The notes under the pieces were generated by a model, which searched no databases, was not told the DNA's origin, and saw only the letters and a list, made by a program, of their open reading frames with translations. From the NCBI GenBank assembly GCA_002441555.1, contig DJWK01000026.1:66322-130321 (forward strand): 64,000 nt of DNA, in the 5' to 3' direction. Numbering within the stretch: position 1 is the stretch's first letter; each line of letters begins with the position of its first letter. Source of the stretch: Thermodesulfobacteriaceae bacterium UBA6232. GTDB lineage: Bacteria; Desulfobacterota; Thermodesulfobacteria; Thermodesulfobacteriales; Thermodesulfobacteriaceae. Made by a program: the position numbers and the translations under genes. Positions 34,066 through 43,572 of the stretch are shown one piece after another.

Positions 34066-35415
34066 TTAACCTCTATAAAAAATTAAGGTTATTAGAAGAA
34101 AAAGGGGAATCAAAATTGGAAGGGAATATTTTAAAAGATAACCAAAAAAGCTTGGCATAGCTATTCCCTTTTCTTCAGCAATGGATCTAACCATAAAATT
34201 AGGGGCATTTCCTATATAGGTCAAAGCTCCAAAGAAAACCGCTCCCTCAGAGATGGCAAGAAGAAATTTAGGATATTCTTCAATTAACTTTAAAACGGCC
34301 TCCTTTTCTGGTATTCCTGGAAAGAATTTTCCAAGGCAGGTGCTTAAAAAGGTGAGATAGGTTGGGGCATTATCCAGAAAGGCCGAAAGAAGCCCCGTAA
34401 TCCAAAAATAATGATAGGGCTCATTTATAACTGAAATAAGGGGCTTTAATGCTCCTTTTTCTCCCGCACGAAGAATACTTAAGGCAGGAATCATGGCTAT
34501 AAAGATTCCAAAAAAGAGAATGGCCACTTCTTTTATGGGAAAAAAGGTAAATTCATTTTTTTCTCGAACCTCTCTCGGAGTAAGATAAAAGGAAATTCCA
34601 GCAAGAAGAACAAAAATTAAATCCCTCAGAATTTCATTGAGTGGTCTTTCAACTCCAAAAATATGAATTACAGGTAGATGTAAATTAGCAGAAAGAAGAA
34701 TGGTTAAAGGAATTCCAATGAGAAAGAAGATATTATACCAACCGAGGATTAGAAAGGGTTTTTTTTCTTTTTCTTTGGGGAAGAGATTCCTTTCTTTTTT
34801 AAAATTAAAGTTATCTATTAAATAAAAAAGAATTAATAGAAAAATCACACAAACCAGCATAGAAGGAAAAAGATTTAGTGTCCAGAAAAAAGGAACTCCT
34901 TTAAGAAATCCAAGAAAAAGAGGAGGGTCTCCGAGAGGAGTCAAGGCTCCTCCTATATTGGATACCAAAAAAATGAAAAAAACTATAATATAGGCTTTGT
35001 TTTTTCTCCAAGCATTGGCTCTAAGAAGGGGTCTTATGAGAACGATAGAGGCCCCTGTTGTTCCCATAAGGGAGGCAAGAAAGGTTCCTAATAACAAATA
35101 GAGGGTGTTAAAAAGGGGTTTTCCAGAAAAATTTCCCTGAAGGTAAATATTACCTGAAATAATATAAAGAGAAGAAAGAAGCAGAATAAAGGGTAGGTAT
35201 TCTGCAAGCAATACATGTAAAATCTCATGGAAGGCCTCTTTAGGGAAGAGGTATAATAAGGGGAGAGCAGAAATTAAGGCCCAAAAAAGGGAAATTTTCC
35301 CAAAATGTTTATGCCAAAAGCGAGGGGCAAAAAGAGGGAAAAGGGAAATAGATAAAAGAATTCCTGCAAAGGGAAGAACTGTAATAAGTGGAAGTTTTTC
35401 TCCGAGGTCTGTCAT
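34066..35415 (-). CDS. ion-transporter-superfamily membrane protein (CitMHS_2/NhaD-like)
   Basis: The 449-residue membrane protein has about eleven hydrophobic helices. The motif SLMGTTGASIVLIRPLLRAN and GGALTPLGDPPLFLGFLKGVPFFW match the family annotated as putative sodium:proton antiporter or citrate transporter (CitMHS_2), within the IT superfamily. It is probably a sodium/proton or organic-anion carrier; the substrate is not evident. It is followed closely by a two-domain Usp gene. Confidence 0.78.
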   Translation of the reverse strand: MTDLGEKLPLITVLPFAGILLSISLFPLFAPRFWHKHFGKISLFWALISALPLLYLFPKEAFHEILHVLLAEYLPFILLLSSLYIISGNIYLQGNFSGKPLFNTLYLLLGTFLASLMGTTGASIVLIRPLLRANAWRKNKAYIIVFFIFLVSNIGGALTPLGDPPLFLGFLKGVPFFWTLNLFPSMLVCVIFLLILFYLIDNFNFKKERNLFPKEKEKKPFLILGWYNIFFLIGIPLTILLSANLHLPVIHIFGVERPLNEILRDLIFVLLAGISFYLTPREVREKNEFTFFPIKEVAILFFGIFIAMIPALSILRAGEKGALKPLISVINEPYHYFWITGLLSAFLDNAPTYLTFLSTCLGKFFPGIPEKEAVLKLIEEYPKFLLAISEGAVFFGALTYIGNAPNFMVRSIAEEKGIAMPSFFGYLLKYSLPILIPLFLLITLIFYRG

Positions 35416-35490
35416 ACTTAAAACTTAACATATCCCTTGAAGTTTTAAAAGTCTCTGCTATATTTTTGAAAATCCATTTAGGATCCAAGA

Positions 35491-37284
35491 ATGTTTGATT
35501 TTCTTAGAAAGGGTGCTACTTCTCTTTTTGCCAAGATTTTCTTGGCTGTAATTGTTATAGTCTTTGTTTTCTGGGGTATAGGATATTTTGGGTCATCTAA
35601 CAAAGATATAATTGCAGAAATAAATGGAGAAAAGATAAATCTCAAAGAATTTCAGGAATTTTATCACTATAAATATCTACAACTTAAACAAGCCCTTGGT
35701 GATTTATCAGAGGAAGATCTTCAAAAAATGAAATTCAAGGAACTTGTTTTACAGGAATTAATTCAAATGAAGTTTATAAATCAACTTGCTGAAGAGCTTG
35801 GCCTTAAGGTGACAAAAGAAGAAGTTCAAATTGCCATTTCTCAATTGCCCTTTTTCCAAGGAAATGGAGACTTTGACATAAGAAAATATCAGGCCTTTTT
35901 AAGAGAACTGGGGCTTAGTCCAAAAACCTTTGAAACCCTTATAAAAGCAGATCTCCTGCAGCAAAAATTTCAAAGACTTCTTTTGGCTCCAGTTCTCGTA
36001 TCAAAAGATGAGGTAGAAGAGTATGGAAGATATCTAAAGCAAAAAATTTATTTTCTTGAGGCTAAACTTCCTCTTTTGGCTTGTGAAAGAGCTATAAAAT
36101 GGAGTGAAAGAGATCTTGAGAGTTATTTCCACGCCCACAGGGATAGATATGTAGAGGAAGAAAAGATAAAGCTTATCTACTACGAATTACCTATTACAGG
36201 AGAAGTGGAAATATCAGAAGAAGAGGTTAAAAATTATTATCTTCAGAACCTCAATCGGTTTAAAGAGCCCTTTAAGATAAAATTGAAAAGAATTTTTATT
36301 CCTGGGGAGGGAGATCTTTCTTCAAAGAAGGCCTTGGAAATAAAGAATCAAATTAAAAGCCTTGAGGATTTTTCTCGTTACGGGGTAAAAGAAGGTGAAT
36401 GGTTTGAGGAAAATTCGCTTCCTCATGACTTAATACTTTTGTTGAAAAATGCTAAAAAAGGAGATATTCTCGGTCCTGTTAAAGTTTCACAGGGTTACTT
36501 AATTCTTGGTATAGAGGAGATTAATCCTGAAAGAGTGTTAAAACTTGATGAAGTAAGAAATGTGCTTCTTTCTGAGCTTAAAAAAGAGAAACTCCGTGAG
36601 AACACTATAGCAAAAGCCAATGAACTTTATACTAAAATTGTTGCTGAAAACGGGCTTAAAAATTGGGCTGAGAAGAACGGGGTAAATTTAAAGGAAACTG
36701 GGTATTTGACACAGGAAGAACTTGCCAAATTTCTTTTTAGCAGAGACCTTGCACGCAATATTTTCAAGCATGGAAAAGGGGAATATTTTGCACCCGTTGA
36801 GGGAAAGGATGTAATTTATTTATTTGAAATAGTTGACAAAAAAAATAAAAGAAATTTGAGCTTTGAAGAAGCAAAATCCCGAGTTCTTGAGGATTATCTT
36901 AAGGAAAAGGGGAAGGAATATTGCGAGGCTAAGGTTAGGGGATTCATTGACAAAGTAAAAACAGAAGGTGATTTTAAAACTATTGGTAAAGAAGAGGGAT
37001 TTCTTATTTCAGAGGGATCAATGGTAAGAAAAGAAGCCAAAGAATTCCTCAAAAATATTGGAAAAATGGGGCTTATTGAGAAGCCTTTCTGGGAAAAAGA
37101 TGGAATAAAGATGTTTTATATAACTAAAATTGAAGAATATAAGGGTCTCTTTAGTCCTGAAGAATATTCTTCTTTGCAAGAGGAAATTTTATCATTAAAG
37201 CGTGATCTGATTTTGAAAAATTTTCTTTCTTTATACCAAAGGAAAGCAAAAATTAAAATTTATCCCCTTTTTCAACAGATATAA
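35491..37284 (+). CDS. PpiD/SurA-like membrane-anchored peptidyl-prolyl isomerase
   Basis: The 597-residue protein has a short cytoplasmic start, one membrane helix (IFLAVIVIVFVFWGIGYFG), a SurA_N-like domain (AEINGEKINLKEFQEFYHYKYLQLKQ), and a parvulin-like rotamase region (KIKLKRIFIPGEG, LGPVKVSQGYLILGIEEI). This is the PpiD layout: a periplasmic chaperone at the Sec translocon exit. The parvulin part is divergent, so isomerase activity is uncertain. carB follows after 49 bases. Confidence 0.82.
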   Translation: MFDFLRKGATSLFAKIFLAVIVIVFVFWGIGYFGSSNKDIIAEINGEKINLKEFQEFYHYKYLQLKQALGDLSEEDLQKMKFKELVLQELIQMKFINQLAEELGLKVTKEEVQIAISQLPFFQGNGDFDIRKYQAFLRELGLSPKTFETLIKADLLQQKFQRLLLAPVLVSKDEVEEYGRYLKQKIYFLEAKLPLLACERAIKWSERDLESYFHAHRDRYVEEEKIKLIYYELPITGEVEISEEEVKNYYLQNLNRFKEPFKIKLKRIFIPGEGDLSSKKALEIKNQIKSLEDFSRYGVKEGEWFEENSLPHDLILLLKNAKKGDILGPVKVSQGYLILGIEEINPERVLKLDEVRNVLLSELKKEKLRENTIAKANELYTKIVAENGLKNWAEKNGVNLKETGYLTQEELAKFLFSRDLARNIFKHGKGEYFAPVEGKDVIYLFEIVDKKNKRNLSFEEAKSRVLEDYLKEKGKEYCEAKVRGFIDKVKTEGDFKTIGKEEGFLISEGSMVRKEAKEFLKNIGKMGLIEKPFWEKDGIKMFYITKIEEYKGLFSPEEYSSLQEEILSLKRDLILKNFLSLYQRKAKIKIYPLFQQI

Positions 37285-37333
37285 GAAAAAATTTTCCGAA
37301 AAGATGTAAAAAACCTTTCGAAGGAGTAAAAAT

Positions 37334-40300
37334 ATGCCTAAAAGAACGGATATAAAGAAGATTCTAATAATAGGTTCAGGGCCCATTGTAATTGGTCAAG
37401 CCTGTGAGTTTGACTATTCTGGAAGTCAGGCCTGTAAGGCTTTAAAAGAAGAGGGTTATGAAGTAATACTTGTTAATTCCAATCCAGCAACCATTATGAC
37501 AGATCCCGAGATGGCAGATCGCACCTATGTTGAGCCTCTTCTTCCTGAGGTTCTTGAATACATCATTAAAGAAGAAAGGCCCGATGCCCTTTTACCAACT
37601 CTTGGAGGACAAACCGGGCTTAATCTTGCCTTTGCCCTTGCCAAAAAGGGGGTTCTTGAAAAATACAAGGTGGAATTAATTGGTGCCAAGGCTTCTGCCA
37701 TTGAAAAGGCAGAATCAAGAGAGCATTTTAGAAAGGCTATGGAAAACATAGGGCTTAAGGTGCCTAAAAGTGTCATTGTGCACAGTCTTTCTGAGGCAGA
37801 AAAAGCGGTAAAGGAAATAGGATTTCCTGTAATTGTGAGACCGAGTTTTACCCTCGGGGGAACAGGAGGAGGAGTAGCCTATAATATTGAGGAGTTAAGG
37901 GAAATTGTTGAGGCTGGGCTTTCCGCTTCTCTTATTCATCAGGTCATGCTTGAAGAATCTGTGCTTGGCTGGAAGGAATTTGAGCTTGAGGTTATGAGGG
38001 ATTTCAAAGACAATGTGGTGATTATTTGTTCCATTGAAAACTTTGATCCCATGGGGGTTCACACAGGAGACTCCATAACTGTGGCACCAGCTCAGACCTT
38101 AACTGACAGAGAATATCAGAGAATGAGAACAGCTGCCCAAGCTGTTATAAGGGAAATCGGAGTTGAAACAGGAGGTTCTAATATTCAATTTGCTATAAAT
38201 CCCAAGAACGGGGATATGGTTGTAATTGAGATGAATCCCAGGGTCTCAAGGTCTTCAGCCCTTGCAAGTAAAGCAACAGGTTATCCCATTGCCAAAATTG
38301 CAGCAAAACTTGCAGTAGGTTATACCCTTGATGAACTTGCCAATGATATTACCAAGGAAACCAAAGCTGCCTTTGAACCAACCATTGACTATGTGGTAGT
38401 GAAAATTCCCCGCTTTACCTTTGAAAAATTTCCAGAAACCAAAGATGAACTTACCACCTCTATGCGTTCAGTTGGTGAAACTATGGCTATTGGGAGAACC
38501 TTCAAAGAGGCTCTGCAGAAAGCTATTGCAGGCCTTGAAATTGGAAGATATGGTTTTGGTGCTGATGGAAAGTCCCCCTCTGATCATAATGAGGTTCTTC
38601 CAAGGGATCTTATTGTTGAAAAGCTTTCAAAACCAAACAGTCAAAGGCTCTTTTATATCAGGGAGGCCTTTAAAGCCGGTTTTACCATTGAGGAGATTTA
38701 TAAGCATTCTTACATTGATCCCTGGTTTCTTTACCATCTAAAGGAACTTTTTGATGTAAGTGAGGCCTACAAAGGTAAAAAACTTGAAGACTTTACAGAG
38801 GAAGATTTCAGGGAACTCAAACAGAGAGGTTTTACCGATTATCAAATAGCCTTTTTGACGGGCTCTAAAGAAGAAGAGGTAAGAAAAAGAAGGCTTTCTC
38901 TTGGTGTAAAGCCTACTTATAAACTCATTGACACCTGTGCCGCCGAGTTTGAGGCCTATACACCTTATTTTTATTCTACCTATGAGGTTGAGAATGAGTC
39001 AAGGGCTCGTTTAAGTAAAAACAAAAAGGTAATCATTATAGGAGGAGGTCCAAATAGAATAGGGCAGGGGATAGAATTTGACTATTGCTGTGTTCATGCC
39101 ATAAAAGCCTTAAAGGAAAGGGGCTATGATGCCATCATGATAAATTCCAATCCGGAGACAGTTTCAACGGACTATGATGTTTCAACAAGGCTTTATTTTG
39201 AACCCTTAACTTTGGAACATGTTTTAAATGTATATGAAAAGGAGGATCCAATCGGGGTGATTGTGCAATTTGGAGGGCAAACCCCTCTTAATCTAAGTGT
39301 TCCCCTTTATAGAGCCGGGGTCAGGATTCTTGGAACTTCACCGGAAAACATTGACAGAGCAGAAGACAGAGAAAAGTTTGAGGCCCTTTTAAATAAACTT
39401 AATCTTAAAAGGCCAAAAGCAGGGGTTGCTTTTACTCCTGATGAGGCCTTTAAAGTGGCAGCTTCTATAGGTTATCCTGTTCTTGTTAGGCCCTCTTATG
39501 TCCTTGGTGGAAGAGCTATGCGCATTGTTTATTCAGAGGAGGAACTTTCAGAATACATAGAAACAGCAGTTAAAGTTAATCCTGAGCATCCTGTTTTAAT
39601 TGATAAGTTTTTAGAAGATGCAACAGAGGTAGATGTTGATGCCCTTTGTGATGGAGAAAGGGTTGTTATTGGTGGAATAATGGAGCATATTGAGGAGGCA
39701 GGGATTCATTCTGGAGATTCAGCCTGCTTTTTGCCTCCTGTAAATCTCAGTAAAAAGGTTCTTGAGGAGATAAGGGAAGCAACCTATAAGCTTGCTATGG
39801 AACTTGAGGTTAGAGGGCTTATCAATATTCAGTTTGCGGTAAAGGATGAAGAGGTCTATGTGCTTGAGGTAAACCCAAGGGCCTCAAGAACGGTTCCCTT
39901 TGTTTCAAAGGCCATTGGTGTTCCCCTTGCTAAGATTGCTACCTGGATAATGCTTGGTGAAACTTTAAAAGATATAGGCTTTACCAAGGAGGTAATTCCC
40001 AAATATTATTCGGTAAAGGAGGTAGTTTTTCCCTTCAAGAGATTCCCTGGAGTTGATGTTATGCTTGGGCCTGAGATGAAGTCAACCGGAGAGGTTATGG
40101 GAATTGACTGGGAGCCTTCCCTTGCCTATGCCAAAGCCCAATTTGCTGCTGGGATGAGGCTTCCTTTTTCAGGAAAGGTTTTTATTTCAGTAAAGGATGA
40201 AGATAAACCTTTGGTGGTTGAGATTGCCAAAAAGCTTGAAGAGATGGGCTTTGAACTTCTTGCAACCTCGGGAACAGCAAAGTATTTAAGTGAATTTAAC

Positions 40301-40591
40301 ATAAAAGTTCATGAAGTGCCAAAGATTTCAGAGGGTAAAAGACCCAACATTCTTGATTTTATCAAGAACAAAGAAATTGCCCTTATGATAAACACTGCCA
40401 AGGGAAAAACAAGCAAGCTTGATGCCTATCTTATCAGACGCTATGCTATGGAACTTGACATACCATATGCAACAACTATAGCCGGAGCCAAAGCTATGGT
40501 TTGCAGCATTAGAAGACTAAGAGAAAAATTCTTCTCCTACGCCCCCCTTCAGGATTATTATAAAACCTTAGATTATAAATTTTATAAGTAA
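37334..40591 (+). CDS. carB: carbamoyl-phosphate synthase large subunit
   Basis: The 1085-residue enzyme makes carbamoyl phosphate for pyrimidines and arginine. Two homologous ATP-grasp halves are intact: IIGSGPIVIGQACEFDYSG and IIGGGPNRIGQGIEFDYCC mark their starts, with VIEMNPRVSRSSALASKATGYP and VLEVNPRASRTVPFVSKAIGVP at their ATP sites, and a C-terminal MGS-like allosteric domain (LLATSGTAKYLSEF). Length is that of the standard CarB. An AAGGAG site precedes ATG 37334. carA is not in the window. Confidence 0.97.
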   Translation: MPKRTDIKKILIIGSGPIVIGQACEFDYSGSQACKALKEEGYEVILVNSNPATIMTDPEMADRTYVEPLLPEVLEYIIKEERPDALLPTLGGQTGLNLAFALAKKGVLEKYKVELIGAKASAIEKAESREHFRKAMENIGLKVPKSVIVHSLSEAEKAVKEIGFPVIVRPSFTLGGTGGGVAYNIEELREIVEAGLSASLIHQVMLEESVLGWKEFELEVMRDFKDNVVIICSIENFDPMGVHTGDSITVAPAQTLTDREYQRMRTAAQAVIREIGVETGGSNIQFAINPKNGDMVVIEMNPRVSRSSALASKATGYPIAKIAAKLAVGYTLDELANDITKETKAAFEPTIDYVVVKIPRFTFEKFPETKDELTTSMRSVGETMAIGRTFKEALQKAIAGLEIGRYGFGADGKSPSDHNEVLPRDLIVEKLSKPNSQRLFYIREAFKAGFTIEEIYKHSYIDPWFLYHLKELFDVSEAYKGKKLEDFTEEDFRELKQRGFTDYQIAFLTGSKEEEVRKRRLSLGVKPTYKLIDTCAAEFEAYTPYFYSTYEVENESRARLSKNKKVIIIGGGPNRIGQGIEFDYCCVHAIKALKERGYDAIMINSNPETVSTDYDVSTRLYFEPLTLEHVLNVYEKEDPIGVIVQFGGQTPLNLSVPLYRAGVRILGTSPENIDRAEDREKFEALLNKLNLKRPKAGVAFTPDEAFKVAASIGYPVLVRPSYVLGGRAMRIVYSEEELSEYIETAVKVNPEHPVLIDKFLEDATEVDVDALCDGERVVIGGIMEHIEEAGIHSGDSACFLPPVNLSKKVLEEIREATYKLAMELEVRGLINIQFAVKDEEVYVLEVNPRASRTVPFVSKAIGVPLAKIATWIMLGETLKDIGFTKEVIPKYYSVKEVVFPFKRFPGVDVMLGPEMKSTGEVMGIDWEPSLAYAKAQFAAGMRLPFSGKVFISVKDEDKPLVVEIAKKLEEMGFELLATSGTAKYLSEFNIKVHEVPKISEGKRPNILDFIKNKEIALMINTAKGKTSKLDAYLIRRYAMELDIPYATTIAGAKAMVCSIRRLREKFFSYAPLQDYYKTLDYKFYK

Positions 40592-40602
40592 TAAATTTTT
40601 AC

Positions 40603-40632
40603 ACTCATTTTATCTGTACTCATTTTATCTGT
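40603..40632. repeat. 15-bp perfect tandem duplication after carB
   Basis: ACTCATTTTATCTGT occurs twice without a gap (40603-40617 and 40618-40632) in the short region between carB and the traT remnant. Confidence 0.85.
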
Positions 40633-40697
40633 CAGAAAAATTTCTCTGAGTTGATTATATAAATAAAGAAAACAGAGACCCTGAAGGGGGTGAGAAG

Positions 40698-41462
40698 ATG
40701 GGAGGATTAAGGGGCCTAAAGGAATTTAAGATTTTTCTTACCTATTTTCTTATTTTTTTATTAATATTTCAGCTTTCAGGGTGTGCAACCATTCCAGAAG
40801 CTATTGAGCATGCGGATCTCAGAGTAGGCTTGAAAATGACTGATACCATCTTCCTTGATCCGGTAAAGAAAATGCAGAATAGGTCCATCTATATTGAGGT
40901 TCGTAACACCTCAGATCTTCAAGAGGTAGATACAAATCTTGTAAAAACTCGGCTTACTGAAAAGTTGAGAGCCAAGGGATATGAAATTGTTGATAATCCT
41001 CTTAAGGCTGGATATATCATACAAGTTAACATTTTATACATGGATTATTACAGGAAGACTTGAGCCAAGGAGGGAGCACTTACTGGGGCAGTGGTAGGTG
41101 GTATAGCAGGGGCTTCTGCTGGAGGAGGAGATGTTGAGGCTCTAATTCTTGCAGCTGCAGGAGCTGCCCTTGGTTATGTAGGGGGTGCCATTGTGGGTTC
41201 TATGATTAGGATTGAAACCTATGCTGGTGTTATAGATGTTCAGGTTATGGAAAAAACTGATAAACCCGTAGTTGGTGAGCTTAAAACTGAGGCCAAACAG
41301 GGTTCGGCAACTACTCTTATAACCTCTCAAGAGGTAAAAACCCATTATCAAACCTATAGAACCCGCATTGCTGCAACAGCAACAAAAACCAATCTCAAGA
41401 AAGAAGAGGCTGCTCCCGTGATTGCAGAAAGGCTTGCCACTCAAGTTTCTGAAATCTTCTAA
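40698..41462 (+). pseudogene. traT: TraT-like outer-membrane lipoprotein with in-frame TGA
   Basis: A GGGGGTGAG site precedes ATG 40698. The frame encodes a lipoprotein signal ending in LSGC, then DLRVGLKMTDTIFLDP, IYIEVRNTSD, KLRAKGYEIVDNPLKAGYIIQVNILYM: the N half of TraT. TGA 41061-41063 stops it, but the same frame continues AKEGALTGAVVGGIAGASAGGG through IETYAGVIDVQVMEKT to HYQTYRTRIAATATKTNL, the C half of TraT. TraT proteins act in surface exclusion or serum resistance; chromosomal copies have unknown roles. One changed base separates this from an intact gene of about 254 residues. A restart at GTG 41091 would lack a signal peptide. Confidence 0.82.
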
Positions 41463-41483
41463 AAGGTAAACAAGGGGGGTGGG

Positions 41484-42416
41484 ATGGCAAGGCCTTTAAA
41501 AAAGTTCATTATGTTCTTACTGATTGAATTTCTATGGATTCTTTTCTTTCATTGCCCCTCTTCCCTTTTGGCAGAGGAAAAGGTTTTATCCTTTGAAGAA
41601 TGTGAAAAATTGGGTGAAAAAATAGTTTTTTCTCAGGAAAATCTAAGAAAGTTTGTCAAAGAAAAGAACTACGAAATTAATTCGGGAAATTTAACTTTTG
41701 AGGAAAGGAATTTCTTTTTTGAAAATTTGAGAATTCTTGTAAGTGATAAAGAGGATTTTCAAAAGAGGTGTTATAAACATTATGGTGTAAAACTTGAAGA
41801 TTTGGAGAAATTGCCTCAGGATAGAGTGACCATCTTTTTTGCGAAAACTTTTTATAATATCGGATTATTTTCAGATGTAAGGCCACCAAGATTTGACAAT
41901 AAGTTCTTCGATTTTCGGTATTTATATGGATTTGATATGAAATATTTAATATTTCCTACTAAAAATTCTGAATCCTTTTATAAAATGTATATTAAATTTA
42001 ATAAAAAATATTTATCAGGATATGAGGTTAAAGAAGTTTTTTGTATGATGGAAACTTCATTTCAAGAGGAAAGGCCTATTTCTTCTGATTCAAAGGTCAG
42101 GTTAATTAAAAGTATTTTAAAAATTAGCTGTCCCAAATTTCATGTGGAAAAGGAATTTCCCATACAGAGAGTTTCAGTAAAGGTTGATATTCCAGATGAG
42201 GAAGTAAAGGTAGAAAGTGAGGAAAAGACCTCAATTTTTACTTTTCTTTTTACGGGTAAATATAGATATACAGTGACAAGGAAAACCATTAATCTTGGCG
42301 ATAATGTTGAAGTTCCTGTAAATGGAATACCCTATTTATTGAGTTCTCTTTTTTCAATTCCCTTTGAGGCAGCCGAATGGTTAAAAAGAGAGTTGAGTAT
42401 AAGAAATTTGAGGTAG
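41484..42416 (+). CDS. exported protein of unknown function
   Basis: The 310-residue product has a signal peptide or N-terminal anchor (FIMFLLIEFLWILFFHCPSS, ending LLAEE). The body is charged and I recognise no family. Four cysteines (SFEECEKLG, KRCYKHYG, VFCMMETS, LKISCPKF) could form disulfides. A later beta-rich part (RVSVKVDIPDEEVKVESEEKT) precedes FLFTGKYRYTVTRKTINLG. An AGGGGGGTGGG site precedes the ATG. It follows the traT remnant by 21 bases and may be part of the same transcription unit, ended by the terminator at 42652. Confidence 0.6.
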   Translation: MARPLKKFIMFLLIEFLWILFFHCPSSLLAEEKVLSFEECEKLGEKIVFSQENLRKFVKEKNYEINSGNLTFEERNFFFENLRILVSDKEDFQKRCYKHYGVKLEDLEKLPQDRVTIFFAKTFYNIGLFSDVRPPRFDNKFFDFRYLYGFDMKYLIFPTKNSESFYKMYIKFNKKYLSGYEVKEVFCMMETSFQEERPISSDSKVRLIKSILKISCPKFHVEKEFPIQRVSVKVDIPDEEVKVESEEKTSIFTFLFTGKYRYTVTRKTINLGDNVEVPVNGIPYLLSSLFSIPFEAAEWLKRELSIRNLR

Positions 42417-42456
42417 AGAAAAAATAATAGCTGATATTCAAAATAAGGAGCTTAAA

Positions 42457-42642
42457 ATGGGACTTATTCCTCCTATGGAGAAGAGGTCGGGATTTGTGTA
42501 TTTTAAAATTGATGAGAAGGCAAATAACCTTGCTAACATGAAGGTTTTAGTTAAGGTAAAAGAAAAAGACGCCTTTCAAACGGTTGAGATTCCGTTAAAA
42601 GGGACATTAATAGCCTCTCAGGAAGAAAAGTCAGAGCAGTAA
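42457..42642 (+). CDS. small protein of unknown function before terminator
   Basis: The 61-residue product (GLIPPMEKRSGFVYFKID... then KVLVKVKEKDAFQTVEIPLKG) has AAGGAG seven bases before ATG 42457 and a terminator right after it. The sequence looks like a compact beta-strand domain, or the tail of a longer secreted protein, since PPMEKRSGFVYFKI has the look of a C-terminal segment. No family is recognised. A stop codon lies shortly upstream in the same frame. Confidence 0.45.
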   Translation: MGLIPPMEKRSGFVYFKIDEKANNLANMKVLVKVKEKDAFQTVEIPLKGTLIASQEEKSEQ

Positions 42643-42651
42643 TTTTCAAAG

Positions 42652-42676
42652 GGGGGCTTAAAGGGCCCCCTCTTTT
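42652..42676 (+). terminator. rho-independent terminator
   Basis: GGGGGC (42652-42657) and GCCCCC (42665-42670) form the stem, with loop TTAAAGG, followed by TCTTTTTG and more T-rich sequence. It closes the unit with the traT remnant and two unknown genes. Confidence 0.85.
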
Positions 42677-42953
42677 TGTTTTTTTTCTATTCCTTAAATC
42701 TTAAATCTCTTATTATATCTCTTATTATAAAGATCGCCCCTGTTTCATTATTATTTTTTCACCTTCCTTTTATACAATCCACAGCTTTCAAGTATGTTTT
42801 TATTTTTCAGACCATCTCAAGTAGCCATGGCAGGTTAAAAATTTCCTTGATGCAGTCCTAATTTTCGTTGCAATTACTTTTAATAAGGAGGGCTTTTGAT
42901 AAGCAGAGGCAATTTTTCAACCGTTCCCTCTGGTGTAATTCCTAATTTTTAAT
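42677..42953 (+). repeat. AT-rich zone with decayed CRISPR repeats
   Basis: No gene is seen. Fragments like the neighbouring CRISPR repeat recur: GTAGCCATGGCAGGTT near 42820-42836 (close to ACCAGGGCAGGTT), GCAATTACTTTT near 42890, and GGCAATTTTTCAACC near 42908-42922. They read as worn copies of the array repeat at irregular spacing. Confidence 0.4.
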
Positions 42954-43180
42954 GCAATCCCTTGAGAACCAGGGCAGGTTTCAACTCTCTCCCTCATGCA
43001 ATCCCTTGAGAACCAGGGCAGGTTTCAACTCAACTGGGTCTGTGATAGCAAAGTCTGGTAGAAAGTATAGTCGCAATCCCTTGAGAACCAGGGCAGGTTT
43101 CAACTTTATGATACACTAAAAACGGTAAAGCCTATTGAAATTGAAGTCGCAATCCCTTGAGAACCAGGGCAGGTTTCAAC
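42954..43180 (+). CRISPR. short CRISPR array, four repeats, three gaps
   Basis: Four identical 32-base repeats (start GCAATCCCTTGAGAACC, end GGGCAGGTTTCAAC) lie at 42954-42985, 42998-43029, 43073-43104 and 43149-43180. The last two are also preceded by GTC, so the full unit may be 35 bases. Gaps are 12, 43 and 44 bases. The 12-base gap (TCTCTCCCTCAT) is too short for a normal spacer. The last repeat runs directly into the 5' end of a membrane-protein gene. A related inverted copy of repeat-12-repeat lies at the far end of the cas operon (51501-51576). Confidence 0.93.
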
Positions 43181-43531
43181 TTAGAGTCTGCTTTAGCAAA
43201 GAGGCTTAAAAATTATCGCACCCTGGCACAGGTTATATATATTCTTTATATTCTTTCTTTTTTCAATGGAATTACAGCCTTAATAGGTGTTGTTATGGCT
43301 TATGTGTTGCGCTCAAATGTTCCTGATGAGGAAAAAGTTTTAAGGGATCAGTTTACTTGGCAAATAAGAACCTTTTGGTTAGCATTTGTTCTTGGGGTTT
43401 TTGCACTTCTTATGTTTTTTACCATATTTCTTCCGATAATTTTAGTTATAATTATAATAGTGTGGATGATTTATCGTATAATTAAGGGATGGATTGCCCT
43501 TTCAAATAATCAACGATTGTATAAGGATTAA
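43157..43531 (+). CDS. DUF4870-like small membrane protein, 5' end replaced by CRISPR repeat
   Basis: The frame encodes about 124 residues with three hydrophobic segments (VIYILYILSFFNGITALIGVVMAYVL, IRTFWLAFVLGVFALLMFF, FLPIILVIIIIVWMIYRI). RDQFTWQIRTFWLA and IYRIIKGWIALSNN match DUF4870-type proteins. The only possible start before the first helix is TTG 43157, which lies inside the last CRISPR repeat, so residues 1-8 or so (RTRAGFN) are repeat-encoded. No ribosome site is present there. The natural start and promoter seem lost, so the gene may be dead or driven by array transcription. cas10 starts 41 bases after its stop. Confidence 0.6.
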   Translation: MRTRAGFNLESALAKRLKNYRTLAQVIYILYILSFFNGITALIGVVMAYVLRSNVPDEEKVLRDQFTWQIRTFWLAFVLGVFALLMFFTIFLPIILVIIIIVWMIYRIIKGWIALSNNQRLYKD

Positions 43532-43572
43532 AAAATGCTGGAAAAATATTTTAAGTGAAAAAGGAGGAGCAA

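Noticed and set aside
41061..41063. TGA in traT read as selenocysteine
   Set aside because: No convincing stem-loop of bacterial SECIS type follows the TGA, and TraT is not a redox enzyme with a Cys at this position.
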